This document shows, one piece after another, positions 28,809-37,885 of a stretch of DNA of 62,366 bases. This DNA is from Candidatus Paraburkholderia kirkii (lineage in GTDB: Bacteria; Pseudomonadota; Gammaproteobacteria; Burkholderiales; Burkholderiaceae), in the NCBI GenBank assembly GCA_001189345.1, contig LFKV01000022.1:1-62366 (forward strand), written 5' to 3'. A program made the translations under genes and the position numbers. Each line of letters opens with the position of its first letter. Position 1 is the stretch's first letter. The notes below the pieces were generated by a model. The model saw only the letters and a program-made list of their open reading frames with translations. It was not told the DNA's origin and did not search any database.

Positions 28809-28867
28809 GACGTCCCTCGTGATCGTCGTGTGCAAGCCTGCCAGAGTATAGGAATCCCGCGCCGGCT

Positions 28868-29982
28868 TCAAACGCCTTCCGCCACGTCCACGTCGTCGAA
28901 CTTCCTCGACGCGGCCCTCGGCATCTCGGCCACCGCCTTGGGCGCGGGCTCGAAACGGTGCATGTCGTGCGTGACGAAGCCGAGATCGTGACTCGGAATC
29001 TCAAACCACTCCGGATGCCCGAACGAGCGGCGAATGTCCTCGAGACTTCTCGGGAACGTGCTCGAGCAGTTCCTTGATGAGCCGCGCATGCTTCTGGTTA
29101 TGCGACACGAAATCGGTGATCGCGCGCGTTCTGCTCGAATACTGGATGTCCTTCGTGCGCTCGCTGACGTCGAGGAAATCGCCCGGCAGCGTGCCGCGCG
29201 CGCTCCACAGATCGAGCTGAAACACGAGCGTGTCCTTGTGCTGGCTCTCGCGGATGATCTCGGTCAGCGGCGTATTCGACACGAGCCCGCCGTCCCAGTA
29301 GAACTCGCCGTCGATCTCGACCGCCGGAAAGCCCGGCGGCAACGCGCCCGACGCCATGAAGTGCTCGGGCCGAAGACGCATCTTCGTGTTGTCGAAGTAG
29401 ACGAGATTGCCGGTGCGCACGTTCACCGCGCCCACCGACACGCGCATGCCGCCATCGTTGATGCGGTCGAAGTCCGCGAATTGCAGCAGCGTCGAGCGCA
29501 GCGCGGAGGTATCGTAGTAGCTCACCTCGCTCGGGCGCTTGCTCTTCGTGCTCGGAACGAGACCGGGCACCTGCACGCGCGGCGAGAAGAAGCCCTTCTG
29601 CCCTTCCGTCAGCGCACGCGCCGCCGCCCACATGCTCGAGAACTTGCGGCCGAGATTGGCGAAGCCGAACGCGGCGGGCACGAACGCGCCCACGTGACCG
29701 ATCAGATCCGCGGGCTGGCAGATCGATCGTATTCCAGAAATCGCGCAGTGTCGCCACGCGGTGCTCGGGGGCATTGCCCGCGATGATCGCGATATTCAGC
29801 GCGCCGATGGAGATACCCGACGTCCACGTCGGTTCGACGCCGACTTCGCCCAGGCCCTCGAACACGCCGGCCTGATAGGAACCCAGCGCGCCGCCGCCTT
29901 GCAGCACGAGGCAAACCTCATCGTAGTCCGGCAGCGCGATGTGATTCGCCTGCATGAGTGTGTTGCGTTGACTGCGGCGCAT
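28868..29982 (-). pseudogene. Patatin-like phospholipase, frameshifted
   Basis: This was a roughly 370-residue patatin-fold serine hydrolase. It starts MRRSQRNTLMQANHIALPDY and carries the oxyanion motif LVLQGGGALGSYQAGVFEGL. The nucleophile elbow is GISIG in TWTSGISIGALNIAIIAGN, and the catalytic Asp is in FYWDGGLVSNTPLTEIIRES. Breaks are near 29700 and 29050; the C-terminus reads MHRFEPAPKAVAEMPRAASR. In Burkholderia relatives this gene follows 3-hydroxybutyrate dehydrogenase and acetoacetate decarboxylase, as here, and is thought to act in polyhydroxybutyrate or lipid turnover. Confidence 0.83.
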
Positions 29983-29991
29983 GAATTCTCC

Positions 29992-30763
29992 TTATTGCAT
30001 GAACCAGCCGTGGCTCACGACGACCGACTGGCCGGTCAGCGCGTTCGATTCGAAGCCCGCGAGGAATGCCACCGTGTTCGCGACATCGGCGACGGTCGTG
30101 AATTCGCCATCGACCGTTTCCTTCAGCATCACGTTCTTGACGACGTCCTCTTCGGAAATGCCGAGCGCCTTCGCCTGCTCGGGAATCTGCTTCTCGACGA
30201 GCGGCGTGCGCACGAAACCAGGGCACACGACGTTGGCGCGCACGCCGCGCGGACCGCCTTCCTTCGTGACGACGCGCGCGAGACCCAGCAGGCCGTGCTT
30301 CGCCGTGACATACGCCGACTTCAGCTTCGACGCCTCGTGCGAATGCACGAGCCCATGTAGATGATCGAGCCCCCCTGCCCGACGCGTACATGTGCTTGAT
30401 CGCGGCTTTCGTCGTGAGGAAGGCGGCGCCGTCCAGATGGATCGCGAGCATCTTCTTCCAGCGGAATACGCGTACTCCTCGATCGGCGCGACGATCTGAA
30501 TGCCCGCGTTCGACACGAGCACGTCGATGCCGCCGAGCTTCGCGACCGTCTCTTCGATGCCCGCGTTCACGGCGTCTTCGTTCGTCGACGGCGATCGCCC
30601 TGGCGCCCGTTTCGACGATGCTGTCGGCGACCTTCTGCGCATTCGCGAGATTGAGGTCGGCGATGACGACGGCCGCACCGTCGGCCGCGAGCTTGCGCGC
30701 CGTCTGTTCGCCGATGCCGCTCGCTGCGCCCGTCACGAGCGCGACTTTTCCTTGCAGTGCCAT
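29992..30763 (-). pseudogene. 3-hydroxybutyrate dehydrogenase (SDR), frameshifted
   Basis: This is a classical SDR of about 257 residues. It begins [20 protein letters not shown] (cofactor motif TGxxxGIG). It has GGIDVLVSNAGIQIVAPIEE, the catalytic Tyr/Lys in LKSAYVTAKHGLLGLARVVT, and ends ESNALTGQSVVVSHGWFMQ, the ending typical of bacterial D-3-hydroxybutyrate dehydrogenase. It would oxidise 3-hydroxybutyrate to acetoacetate in polyhydroxybutyrate use. Frame breaks lie near 30590, 30465 and 30365. It is flanked by the acetoacetate decarboxylase and patatin remnants in one leftward operon. Confidence 0.85.
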
Positions 30764-31329
30764 TTGCTTATTCCTTTAGCGATGTTATTGATTGACCGCG
30801 AGCCTGACTCATCGGCAAGCGCGAGATAGTCGTAGGCGAGTTTCCTGCGCTCCGCTTCGAGATCGAGCGGGCGGTACTTGTAGCCCATCGTGCTGGTCGC
30901 GATGCGCTGCGTGCCGTAGTCGAGCGTGCCGAGCAGCGTGTCCTTGCCGTCGACGGACAGACGCGGTGACGCCAGCGTCTTCGGAAAGCCCCAGATTTCG
31001 CGGCCGCCCGCGATCGGGCCTTCGTCGTCGAGGTACATCGCATGCGTATAGCTGGCCTTTTTCCCATCCAGATCGATGACGGAGATCACCTGGCCGCTTT
31101 CGGTGTAATCGCCGAATCCGGATGAATCCGGCATGCGAATGAATTCGTAATGCACGAGACCGCTGTCGATTTCGAGCGGCTCCGGAACCACTGCGCGCAA
31201 TGCGTCGAGGTCGGTCTCGTAAGAGATGATGAAGTACTCGCGATTGACGAAACGGAACGGCGGGCGCGGGTAGGCGGGATTGTGCACAGGCATGGCGAAG
31301 GCATTCCTGCGGATGTCGTCTTCTTTCAC
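30733..31329 (-). pseudogene. Acetoacetate decarboxylase, C-terminal third deleted
   Basis: The N-terminal two thirds from GTG 31329 are clean: [40 protein letters not shown] and [20 protein letters not shown], where the lysine of FPK is the Schiff-base residue. The frame then goes from [20 protein letters not shown] straight into what should be the intergenic region before the dehydrogenase, and stops at 30733. About 80 residues containing the rest of the fold are missing. The enzyme would have turned acetoacetate into acetone and CO2. Confidence 0.82.
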
Positions 31330-31478
31330 TTTTCGTCCCTGAGTTGAGAACAGGCACGATAGTAGATGGACTCGATGACATTTGTCGCGGCCCCTCGTCA
31401 GCGCAACCCCGTCTATCGAAGCAGTGCGATGCGACAAATATCCCGCTGGTTCAAGACCTTAGTTGCGCACACTGACGA

Positions 31479-31502
31479 ATTGCATTTTTTGTGCAATATA
31501 CT
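31479..31502 (+). promoter_or_regulatory. Inverted repeat with overlapping -10-like box
   Basis: ATTGCA-TTTTTTG-TGCAAT is a 6-bp inverted repeat, and TATACT follows at 31497-31502. The TTGCA/TGCAA arms resemble the sites bound by PhaR-type regulators upstream of phasin genes. It lies between the acetoacetate decarboxylase and the small peptide gene, so either direction is possible. The match is suggestive only. Confidence 0.4.
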
Positions 31503-31636
31503 GTTGCCTAAGCGAACCGCAGCGGGATGAAAAACGCGACGGTTTCGGGCGGCTCCGATCGCAGGTACCCGATCGAGCCAGTCGTTCCCTGGTTGCAGAC
31601 AGGTTTCCGGTCTTGTCGGTCTTGTATTTCCTGAGT

Positions 31637-31670
31637 GCAAAGCGGCGGGCTGTCGGTTGCTTTGCCTTTT
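31637..31670 (+). terminator. Terminator-like hairpin in the leader of the Lys/His-rich peptide gene
   Basis: GCAAAGC (31637-31643) pairs with GCTTTGC (31659-31665), followed by CTTTT. It lies about 30 bases before the start at 31699. It could end a short RNA initiated near 31508 or act as an attenuator. Confidence 0.4.
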
Positions 31671-31698
31671 CTGGCCATCTCCTCAAAGCGAGTCTCCG

Positions 31699-31875
31699 AT
31701 GAAAACGTCCTTGAAGAAGTCTCTCGTGCTTTTGGTGCTGGCGGCTTTCGTGGCGCCGACCCTGTCATACGCGGCTGCGGACTATCCGGACAACAAGGCG
31801 CGCCCCGCGTATCACAAGAAAGGACACAAGCACAGCAAGAAGTCCGCGACGCCGCTCGCCACGCAGTCGCAGTGA
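31699..31875 (+). CDS. Small secreted Lys/His-rich peptide, unknown function
   Basis: This is a 58-residue intact frame. The signal peptide MKTSLKKSLVLLVLAAFVAP with TLSYAAA is strong, with cleavage after about residue 26. The mature part of about 32 residues is basic and contains KKGHKHSKKSATPLATQSQ; His and Lys clusters suggest metal, nucleic-acid or polyanion binding. It is followed by a good terminator at 31896-31931 and stands alone as a single-gene unit. No family can be named with confidence. Comparable small exported proteins are common in Burkholderia. Confidence 0.65.
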   Translation: MKTSLKKSLVLLVLAAFVAPTLSYAAADYPDNKARPAYHKKGHKHSKKSATPLATQSQ

Positions 31876-31895
31876 CGCGCTCTCTTTCGTAAAAG

Positions 31896-31931
31896 GCACG
31901 CGCGTCCGTTTGCGGACACGCGTGCTTTTTT
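31896..31931 (+). terminator. Rho-independent terminator after the small peptide gene
   Basis: GCACGCG-CGTCCG pairs with CGGAC-ACGCGTGC with one bulge, loop TTTG, followed by six T. Confidence 0.85.
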
Positions 31932-31956
31932 GTTTGCGCCGCTCCCGCTTCGCACA

Positions 31957-33196
31957 CTATTCGCGTGCGATGTGCCGGCTCACGAAGAGCATCGCCACCA
32001 TGCCGATCACCGGTTCGATCGCGAGCAGCGCCAGGACCAGCGTGAACGAGTGCGTGCTGCCATAGAGGTGCCCGACGGCGAGCGGCGAAACCGCGCTGCC
32101 CGTCTGCCAGATCGCATTGGTCCAGCCCGCGCTCGCGCCGGCGAAACGCTTGCCCGATACGTCGCTGACCTGCGCCATCAGGACCGGAAGGTATCCGTAA
32201 GAGAACGCACCAAGAATGGGCGCGACGATATAGAACTGCGTCGTCGTCGAGCACATGCCGAAGACGAGCAGCGTCGCCGCGAACGCAAACAGGCACGCGA
32301 TCGACATCTTTCTGCGCGGCACGCCGAGCAGATCCGAGATCCAGCCGAGCGTCGGCTTGGCGATCACGGCGCCGATGCCGAACGACGCGATGATCGATCC
32401 CGCGACGATCGGCGAGATGCCGTACTGCCTGGTCATCAGCGCGTTGCCCCATGCGCCGAAGCCGACCGTCGCCCAGGAGGTCGCCGCACCCCGCGATCGC
32501 GAGCACGATCAGATTGCGGTTGCGCAGATGGCCCAGCATGTCCTTCATGCTGTTGGCGACGGGCGGCGTGTCGGCGGAAGGGCGATTCCTCAGAAGCAGC
32601 AACGAGACGATGCCCCACGCGAACGTCACGATGCCGAGCATGCGAAACGCGTTCGACCAGCCGTGCTGCGCGGAGAACGACGGCACGATCGCGTTGGCGA
32701 GCACGACCGCGAGCGACGTCGCCGTGGTGTAGATGCCCATCGCGCGGCCGCGATCCTTCGTGAACCAGGCGGGGATGATCTTCATGCCGGCGGAATAATC
32801 CGCGCCGGCGGCGAAGCCCATCGCGAGCTGGATGACCACGCCGCCCATGAGCGTCTGCGTCTCGCCGAAGCAGAACGTGAAAACGCCAAGCGGCAGCAGC
32901 GCGGGCGTCATCATCGCGCGGCCCCCGAGCAGATCCGTCAGGGCGCCGCCGATCACGTTCGCGACGACATAGCCCGCGTAGAACGCGGTGACGAACGCGC
33001 CCAGCATGCCGACGTTCAACCCGAGCGACGCGCCGACGGGCACCACGACCGTGCTCCACGCGACGCGATCGACGTAGCTCAGCAGAAACGCCGCCCACAC
33101 GATGAAGAGCGCCACCCAACGATACGCGCTCGTTTCCGTCGTCGCCGCGCTGCTCGCGTTCCAGGCGTGCGCCGACGATGCGAGGTCTTTCTCCAC
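31957..33196 (-). pseudogene. MFS transporter (anion:cation symporter-like), one frameshift
   Basis: This is a 12-helix carrier of about 413 residues. It begins MEKDLASSAHAWNASSAATT and has FIVWAAFLLSYVDRVAWSTV, GGALTDLLGGRAMMTPALLP and the mid-chain GMKIIPAWFTKDRGRAMGIY typical of ACS/phthalate-type MFS proteins. Frame is lost near 32470 and resumes as MTRQYGISPIVAGSIIASFG to the end FVSRHIARE. It is the last gene of the Rieske/SDR/VanB operon and probably imported the aromatic substrate. Confidence 0.84.
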
Positions 33197-33267
33197 GACT
33201 CCTCCAATGCGGGACGCGTGCCCCGTCTCTTGTTTTGCTTATTGCGGGACCCACTGCTTGTCGACTG

Positions 33268-34242
33268 CTACAGATACAGATCGAGCACCAGCATGCGCGA
33301 TTTCGCGCGCGAGCAGCACGGCGTGAACTGATCGTTGCGCGCCTGCTCGTCGGGCGAGAGATACAGATCGCGATGATCGGGCTCGCCGTCGAGCACGCGC
33401 GTGAGACACGTTCCGCAGATGCCTTGTCCGCACGACACGGGCACGTCCACGCCTTCGTCGGCGAGCGCTTCCGCGACGGTGCGGTCCGCGGGCACGGTGA
33501 CGACCTTTGCCGAGCGCGCGAGCCTGACCTGAAAGCTCGCATCGCCCGACGTGCTCGCGGCTTGCGCCGCGAAGAACTCGTAGTGCAGCCGATGCGCGGG
33601 CCAGCCGAGCGCGCGCGCCGCATTCAGCACGGCATCCATGAAGCCGCCCGGACCGCATACGTAGAGATGCGCACCCTCTTCCGCCGATGCGAGCAGCCGC
33701 TCGATTTCGAGGCGTTCGTCCGCGGCGCCGTCGCCGAAATGAAAATGCACCCGCGCGGCGAACGCGGAAGTTCGGATGCGCTCGACGAACGCAGTGCGCT
33801 CGCGCGAACGCGCGCAGTAATGCATCTCGAACGCGCGGCCCGTCGCGGCCAGTTGCTCGGCCATGCACAGCAGCGGCGTCACGCCGATGCCGCCCGCGAG
33901 CAGCAGATGCCGCCGCGCGTCCTGCGTCAGCGCGAAGTGATTTCGCGGCGCGCCGATGGACAGCACGTCGCCTTCATGGACCGTGTCGTGCAGCGCGCGC
34001 GAGCCGCCGCGCGAAGCCGGATCCTTCAGCACGGCGATCAGATAGCGATGCGCCTCGGCTGGATCGTTGCACAGCGAATATTGCCGCGTGATTCCTGCGG
34101 GCAGATGTACGTCGATGTGCGATCCGGGCTCGAAGGCGGGCAGCGGCGCGCCGTCTTGCACGACGAGCTCGAAGCTGCAGATGTCGCTCGCCTCGATGCG
34201 CTTCCTCGCGACCCGCACGTTCAGCGTTGAAGTTGCACTCAT
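33268..34242 (-). CDS. VanB/phthalate-dioxygenase-reductase-type oxidoreductase
   Basis: This is an intact 324-residue reductase. The flavin-binding motif is RQYSLCNDPAEAHRY; the NAD-binding region has HLLLAGGIGVTPLLCMAEQL and LYVCGPGGFMDAV. The C-terminal plant-type ferredoxin has CGQGICGTCLTRVLDG with the fourth ligand in FTPCCSRAKS. It passes electrons from NADH through flavin and 2Fe-2S to a Rieske oxygenase, here encoded by the disrupted gene at 35064. It lies 12 bp downstream of the SDR. It is one of the few undamaged genes in the cluster. Confidence 0.9.
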   Translation of the reverse strand: MSATSTLNVRVARKRIEASDICSFELVVQDGAPLPAFEPGSHIDVHLPAGITRQYSLCNDPAEAHRYLIAVLKDPASRGGSRALHDTVHEGDVLSIGAPRNHFALTQDARRHLLLAGGIGVTPLLCMAEQLAATGRAFEMHYCARSRERTAFVERIRTSAFAARVHFHFGDGAADERLEIERLLASAEEGAHLYVCGPGGFMDAVLNAARALGWPAHRLHYEFFAAQAASTSGDASFQVRLARSAKVVTVPADRTVAEALADEGVDVPVSCGQGICGTCLTRVLDGEPDHRDLYLSPDEQARNDQFTPCCSRAKSRMLVLDLYL

Positions 34243-34254
34243 TGCGCGTCCTCG

Positions 34255-35040
34255 CTACATGATCGACAGGCCCGCCGTCCACCATCAGCGTCGTGCCGGT
34301 GATGAACGAGGCTTCGCCGCTCGTGAGCCAGAGGATCGGCCACGCGATTTCATCCGGCTCCGCCCAGCGCCCGATGAGCGACGTGTCCTGCCGCTGCGTC
34401 TTCAATACTTCGACGCTCCTGCCCGCGGCCCGCGCGCGCCCGACGTGAAAGTCAGTCAGCGTCGAGCCCGGGCACACCGCGTTCGCGCGCACGCCCTGGC
34501 CGGCCTCCTCGAAGGCGAGCGTGCGCGTCATCGCGAGCATGCCGGCCTTGGTCGCGTCGTAGAGGCCCATACCCTTGCGCCCGGTCACCGCATAGCACGA
34601 CGACACGTTCACGATGCTTCCCGCCCCCGAGGCGCGCAGCGCGGGCAGCGCCGCGCTGCAATAGTTCGCCGTGCCCACGAGGTTCACGCTCACGATCGCC
34701 TGCCATTCCTCGGGCGTGGCATCGGCGAGCGCGGAATAATTGCGCATCGCGGCGTTGTTCACGAGCGCATCGAGCTTGCCGAAACGTTCGATCGTGTGCG
34801 CGACCGCGTGCCGCGCCGCGCGACTGTCGGCGACGTCGGCGGCGCACGTGGCGCGACCTGCGCCTCGGGCATCGCTTGCGCGATGGCCGCCTTCGTGCGC
34901 AGGAGCGCATCGGCGCTCGCATCGACGAGCATCACCGCCGCGCCTTCCGCGCAGAACACGCGCGCGGTCGCCGCGCCGATTCCCCGCCGCCCCCGATGAT
35001 GAGCGCCACCCGGTCGCGCAGTCTTGGGTTGCTGCTGCAT
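34255..35040 (-). pseudogene. Short-chain dehydrogenase in the Rieske operon, multiply frameshifted
   Basis: This SDR of about 260 residues starts at ATG 35040 (MQQQPK), loses frame at once, and reads RGIGAATARVFCAEGAAVML then VDASADALLRTKAAIAQAMP. It later returns as LDALVNNAAMRNYSALADAT, the catalytic ASxGxGxYDATKAG (IVNVSSCYAVTGRKGMGLYD), and SFITGTTLMVDGG. An extra G in the GGCGG run near 34272 removes the expected ending LSIM-stop at 34255. It would act on the diol or alcohol made by the oxygenase. Confidence 0.82.
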
Positions 35041-35063
35041 CTGTCTCCTGTGATGCCGTCCGG

Positions 35064-36345
35064 TCAGATCGAATAGATCGGCTGATCGCGGCCATCGGCG
35101 AGATGGATCACGGCCCATTCCTGCGGCTTCTGATCGCTGATCGCGCGGCAACAGGACGCCCGCCGCGCGCACGCGCTGCTGATCGGCGTCGATCGCGGGC
35201 GGCTCGGTGTCCTCCTTCAAGGAGACGGCGGCGTCGTACAACATGCGGCGCGCCATGACGATCGCGCGATCGGTCGGCAAAAGCTTCTCCTTCGCGTGAT
35301 CCTGGATCGGCCCCATGCTCTCCTGCAGCGACGCGTCCTGCACCGCGAAGCCGAACACGCCCGAATACGCGCGCTTGTCCTTCTGCGCCTGACGGTCGAT
35401 CAGATAGTTGTTGTCCTTGTTCGCCCTGGGACGCCACGAGCCCGGCTCGTACTCGCAATGAATGCCCTTGCCCGCTTCGAGATCGCGCTGTTCTTCTTCG
35501 GAGAGTGGCCGCTCGGGACGGAAGTTGATGCTCCACGCCCAGCAGTTGTGATCGTCGATCGGCACCCACACGTGGCCCGCGAGCGAATGCTCGCCGAACG
35601 GCGGAATCAGCGTGTACCACGGGAACAGCCACTGCGTGACGCGCCAGTAGTACGACTCCGGCTCGCCGTTGCGCCGCCCGAAGAGGGTGAGGCCGAACGG
35701 CGTCTTCTCGATCTCGAACACGACGTTGCCGTCCGCCTTGATGTATTCGAGCGCCTTCGTGCCCTGATGCATCTGGTCTTCGTCCACTTCATAGCGATGC
35801 ACGTAGGACACGTGGCTCGTGTCGATGCCACCTTCCATCACCTGCAGATAGTTCGACTCCTGCAAGCGCTTGGACACGAACACGTGACTCTCCAGCAGGT
35901 TGCACCATTCGACGTCGGGCAGTGCGGGCATCTTGTCCTTCGGCCCCATGTACGCCCACACGATGCCCGCGCGCTCGATGCACGGATACGCCTTGATCGA
36001 CATGTGCCTGCACGCCTGCGGCGCGGACGGCACGTCGACGCAATTGCCATCGCGATCGAACTTCAGGCCGTGGTGATACGAGCAGCGGATGCCGTTCTCC
36101 TCGTTGCGCCCGAAGTACAGCGACACGCCGCGACGCGAGCAGAACTCGTCGATCAGCGCGGCGCGGCCTTCGGTATCGCGGAACGCGAGCAGCTTCTCGC
36201 CCATGATCTGCACTCGCACCGGCGGGCAGTCCGGTTCGGCGATCTCGCTGACCAGAAGAACCGGCACCCAGTAGCGCCGCATCAGATTGCCCATTGGCGT
36301 GCCGGGGCCCATGCGCACCAGCGTTTCCGACATGTTCCTGTCCAT
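35064..36345 (-). pseudogene. Rieske aromatic oxygenase, alpha subunit, late frameshift and altered cluster ligand
   Basis: This is a phthalate-dioxygenase-like Rieske non-haem iron oxygenase of about 427 residues, starting MDRNMSETLVRMGPGTPMGN. The Rieske region reads LIDEFCSRRGVSLYFGR with CSYHHGLKFDRDG after it. The first ligand pair should be C-x-H, so a His is Arg here (CGT for CAT). The mononuclear iron site follows in VMEGGIDTSHVSYVHRYE. The frame breaks near 35145, and the restored C-terminus is QEWAVIHLADGRDQPIYSI. It leads the SDR/VanB/MFS operon opposite IclR. Confidence 0.85.
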
Positions 36346-36392
36346 ATCCTTCGATTGCCTCCTGCCGAATCGTTGTCCGCTTTATGAGAATG

Positions 36393-36411
36393 TAGTCCAT
36401 TGTACGGACTA
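36393..36411. promoter_or_regulatory. Palindromic operator between the Rieske operon and iclR-type gene
   Basis: TAGTCC-ATTGTAC-GGACTA is a perfect 6-bp inverted repeat with a 7-bp spacer in the 141-bp divergent intergenic region. IclR-family regulators bind such short palindromes with GTCC/GGAC-like arms, so this is the likely binding site of the product at 36487. Confidence 0.6.
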
Positions 36412-36486
36412 AGGACGGCAGGTCAATAGAATCTTTCAATATAATGCCGGGACGGATAAACGCGGCATCAATGGAACGAAGCAGAG

Positions 36487-37242
36487 ATGGATAACGAAAA
36501 AACTCAGGACAGCGTGCGTGCGGTCGACCGTGCGCTGGAGATTCTTCTGGCCTTCCGGCCCGGTGACGAAGAGCTGACGGTGGCCGAGCTGCTGACGCGC
36601 GTCGAGCTCAGCCGGCCAACGCTGTATCGCCTGCTCAATACGCTCGAGCACAACGGCTTCCTGGTTTCGTCGGGCGAGCCGCAGCGCTTCCGGTTCGGCA
36701 GCGCGGTGGCGCGGTTGGCGCACGTGTGGACGTCGAGTCACAGCATCGCGGATATCGCGCGGCCGTTCATGCGCAGGCTATGGGAGAGCACCTCGGAGAC
36801 GGTGGCACTGTTCGTGCCCGAGGGCGTCTATCGCGTGTGCATCGAGGAGATGGAAAGTCCGCAGCCACTCAGTTTCAGGCGCGGCGTGGGATATCGCGAG
36901 AAGCTCGTGCTTGGCGCGAGCGGACATTCGATCCTCGCGTTCATGAAACTGTCGAACAACGAGCTCGCCACGTATGCCGCGGGTTTGCCGGCCGATACCA
37001 CGAAGCTCGCGAAAGACCTGAAGCAGATCGCGTCGCATGGCTTCGCGACGAGTCGCCATGAGCTGATCGAGGGCGCGGTCGCGGTGGCGGCGCCGTTCTT
37101 CAACGGCGCGGACCGCATCGCGGGCTCGCTGTGCATCTTCGGGCCGAGCGTGCGTGTCACGGATGAGCGGGTGAAGCAGTTCGGCGCGTTGCTGATGCAG
37201 GAAGCGGGCGGGCTGTCGCACACGCTGGGGCGGCGGCAGTGA
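36487..37242 (+). CDS. IclR-family transcriptional regulator
   Basis: This is an intact 251-residue regulator. The N-terminal winged HTH is ALEILLAFRPGDEELTVAEL followed by LTRVELSRPTLYRLLNTLEH. The C-terminal effector domain has RRGVGYREKLVLGASGHSIL, IASHGFATSRHELIEGAVAV and AAPFFNGADRIAGSLCIFGP, typical of IclR GAF-like domains that bind aromatic or small organic acids. It is divergent from the Rieske oxygenase operon, which it very likely controls. The repressor survives while most of its target operon is broken. Confidence 0.9.
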   Translation: MDNEKTQDSVRAVDRALEILLAFRPGDEELTVAELLTRVELSRPTLYRLLNTLEHNGFLVSSGEPQRFRFGSAVARLAHVWTSSHSIADIARPFMRRLWESTSETVALFVPEGVYRVCIEEMESPQPLSFRRGVGYREKLVLGASGHSILAFMKLSNNELATYAAGLPADTTKLAKDLKQIASHGFATSRHELIEGAVAVAAPFFNGADRIAGSLCIFGPSVRVTDERVKQFGALLMQEAGGLSHTLGRRQ

Positions 37243-37298
37243 GGTAGTCAGGCCGCCTCGATTCCGCCGCGCCGCCCGCCCCGGCCGATATCCCGCGA

Positions 37299-37860
37299 CT
37301 ATTTCGCGTTCGCAGGAAGACGCGCCCGCACGGCATCGAGGCGCGCCGCATCGATGTGTCCGCGCATGGCCATCGCTTCCAGCGCACGCAGCGCCGACGC
37401 CGCGCCGCATATCGATGCGGCTTTCGCATCGGCGTCGAGCTCGAAGGCCGCAGAGCGCTTCGCCTCGCGCGCGCCCTATCTTCCGGCAGGCGAAGAAGGC
37501 GAGCATGAAACCGAAGCCCGGCGCGCTCACGCGCCACAGCTCTTCATCCGGCAAGATCGTGAACATGATGCACGGGATCGACATGAATGCCGCCATCGCG
37601 AGCGCGGTCCGGACGAAATCGAGCAGCATCGTCTTGCGTTGCGTGGCGTGCCCGACTTTATGCGCAATGACGATGTGCAACAGCGGCTCCGGCAAGGCCA
37701 GCGTGCTCCGATCGATCTCGATGCAGTTGGACAGCGCTTCATAGCACGGTCCGCCCGCGGTTCTCACGAAGCGCACGCGCGGCGGCGCGACGCGCAGGGC
37801 GGCGGCATCGGCGGCGACGAGCAACCGGATCCGGTGTTCTTCCGCGGGGAGCCGGTTCAT
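37299..37860 (-). pseudogene. M48-family membrane metalloprotease with HKxxH, frameshifted
   Basis: This was a short M48 peptidase of about 187 residues. It starts MNRLPAEEHRIRLLVAADAA. The zinc site reads LLHIVIAHKVGHATQRKTML: family members have HExxH, so the catalytic Glu is Lys here (AAA for GAA). Two hydrophobic helices follow (TALAMAAFMSIPCIMFTILP, WRVSAPGFGFMLAFFACRKI). The frame shifts near 37475, and the remaining coding ends FELDADAKAASICGAASALR to LDAVRARLPANAK, containing the third zinc ligand Glu. Two lesions make it inactive. Confidence 0.75.
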
Positions 37861-37885
37861 CGCGAGAGCGCTCGTCGAGGGTGGA

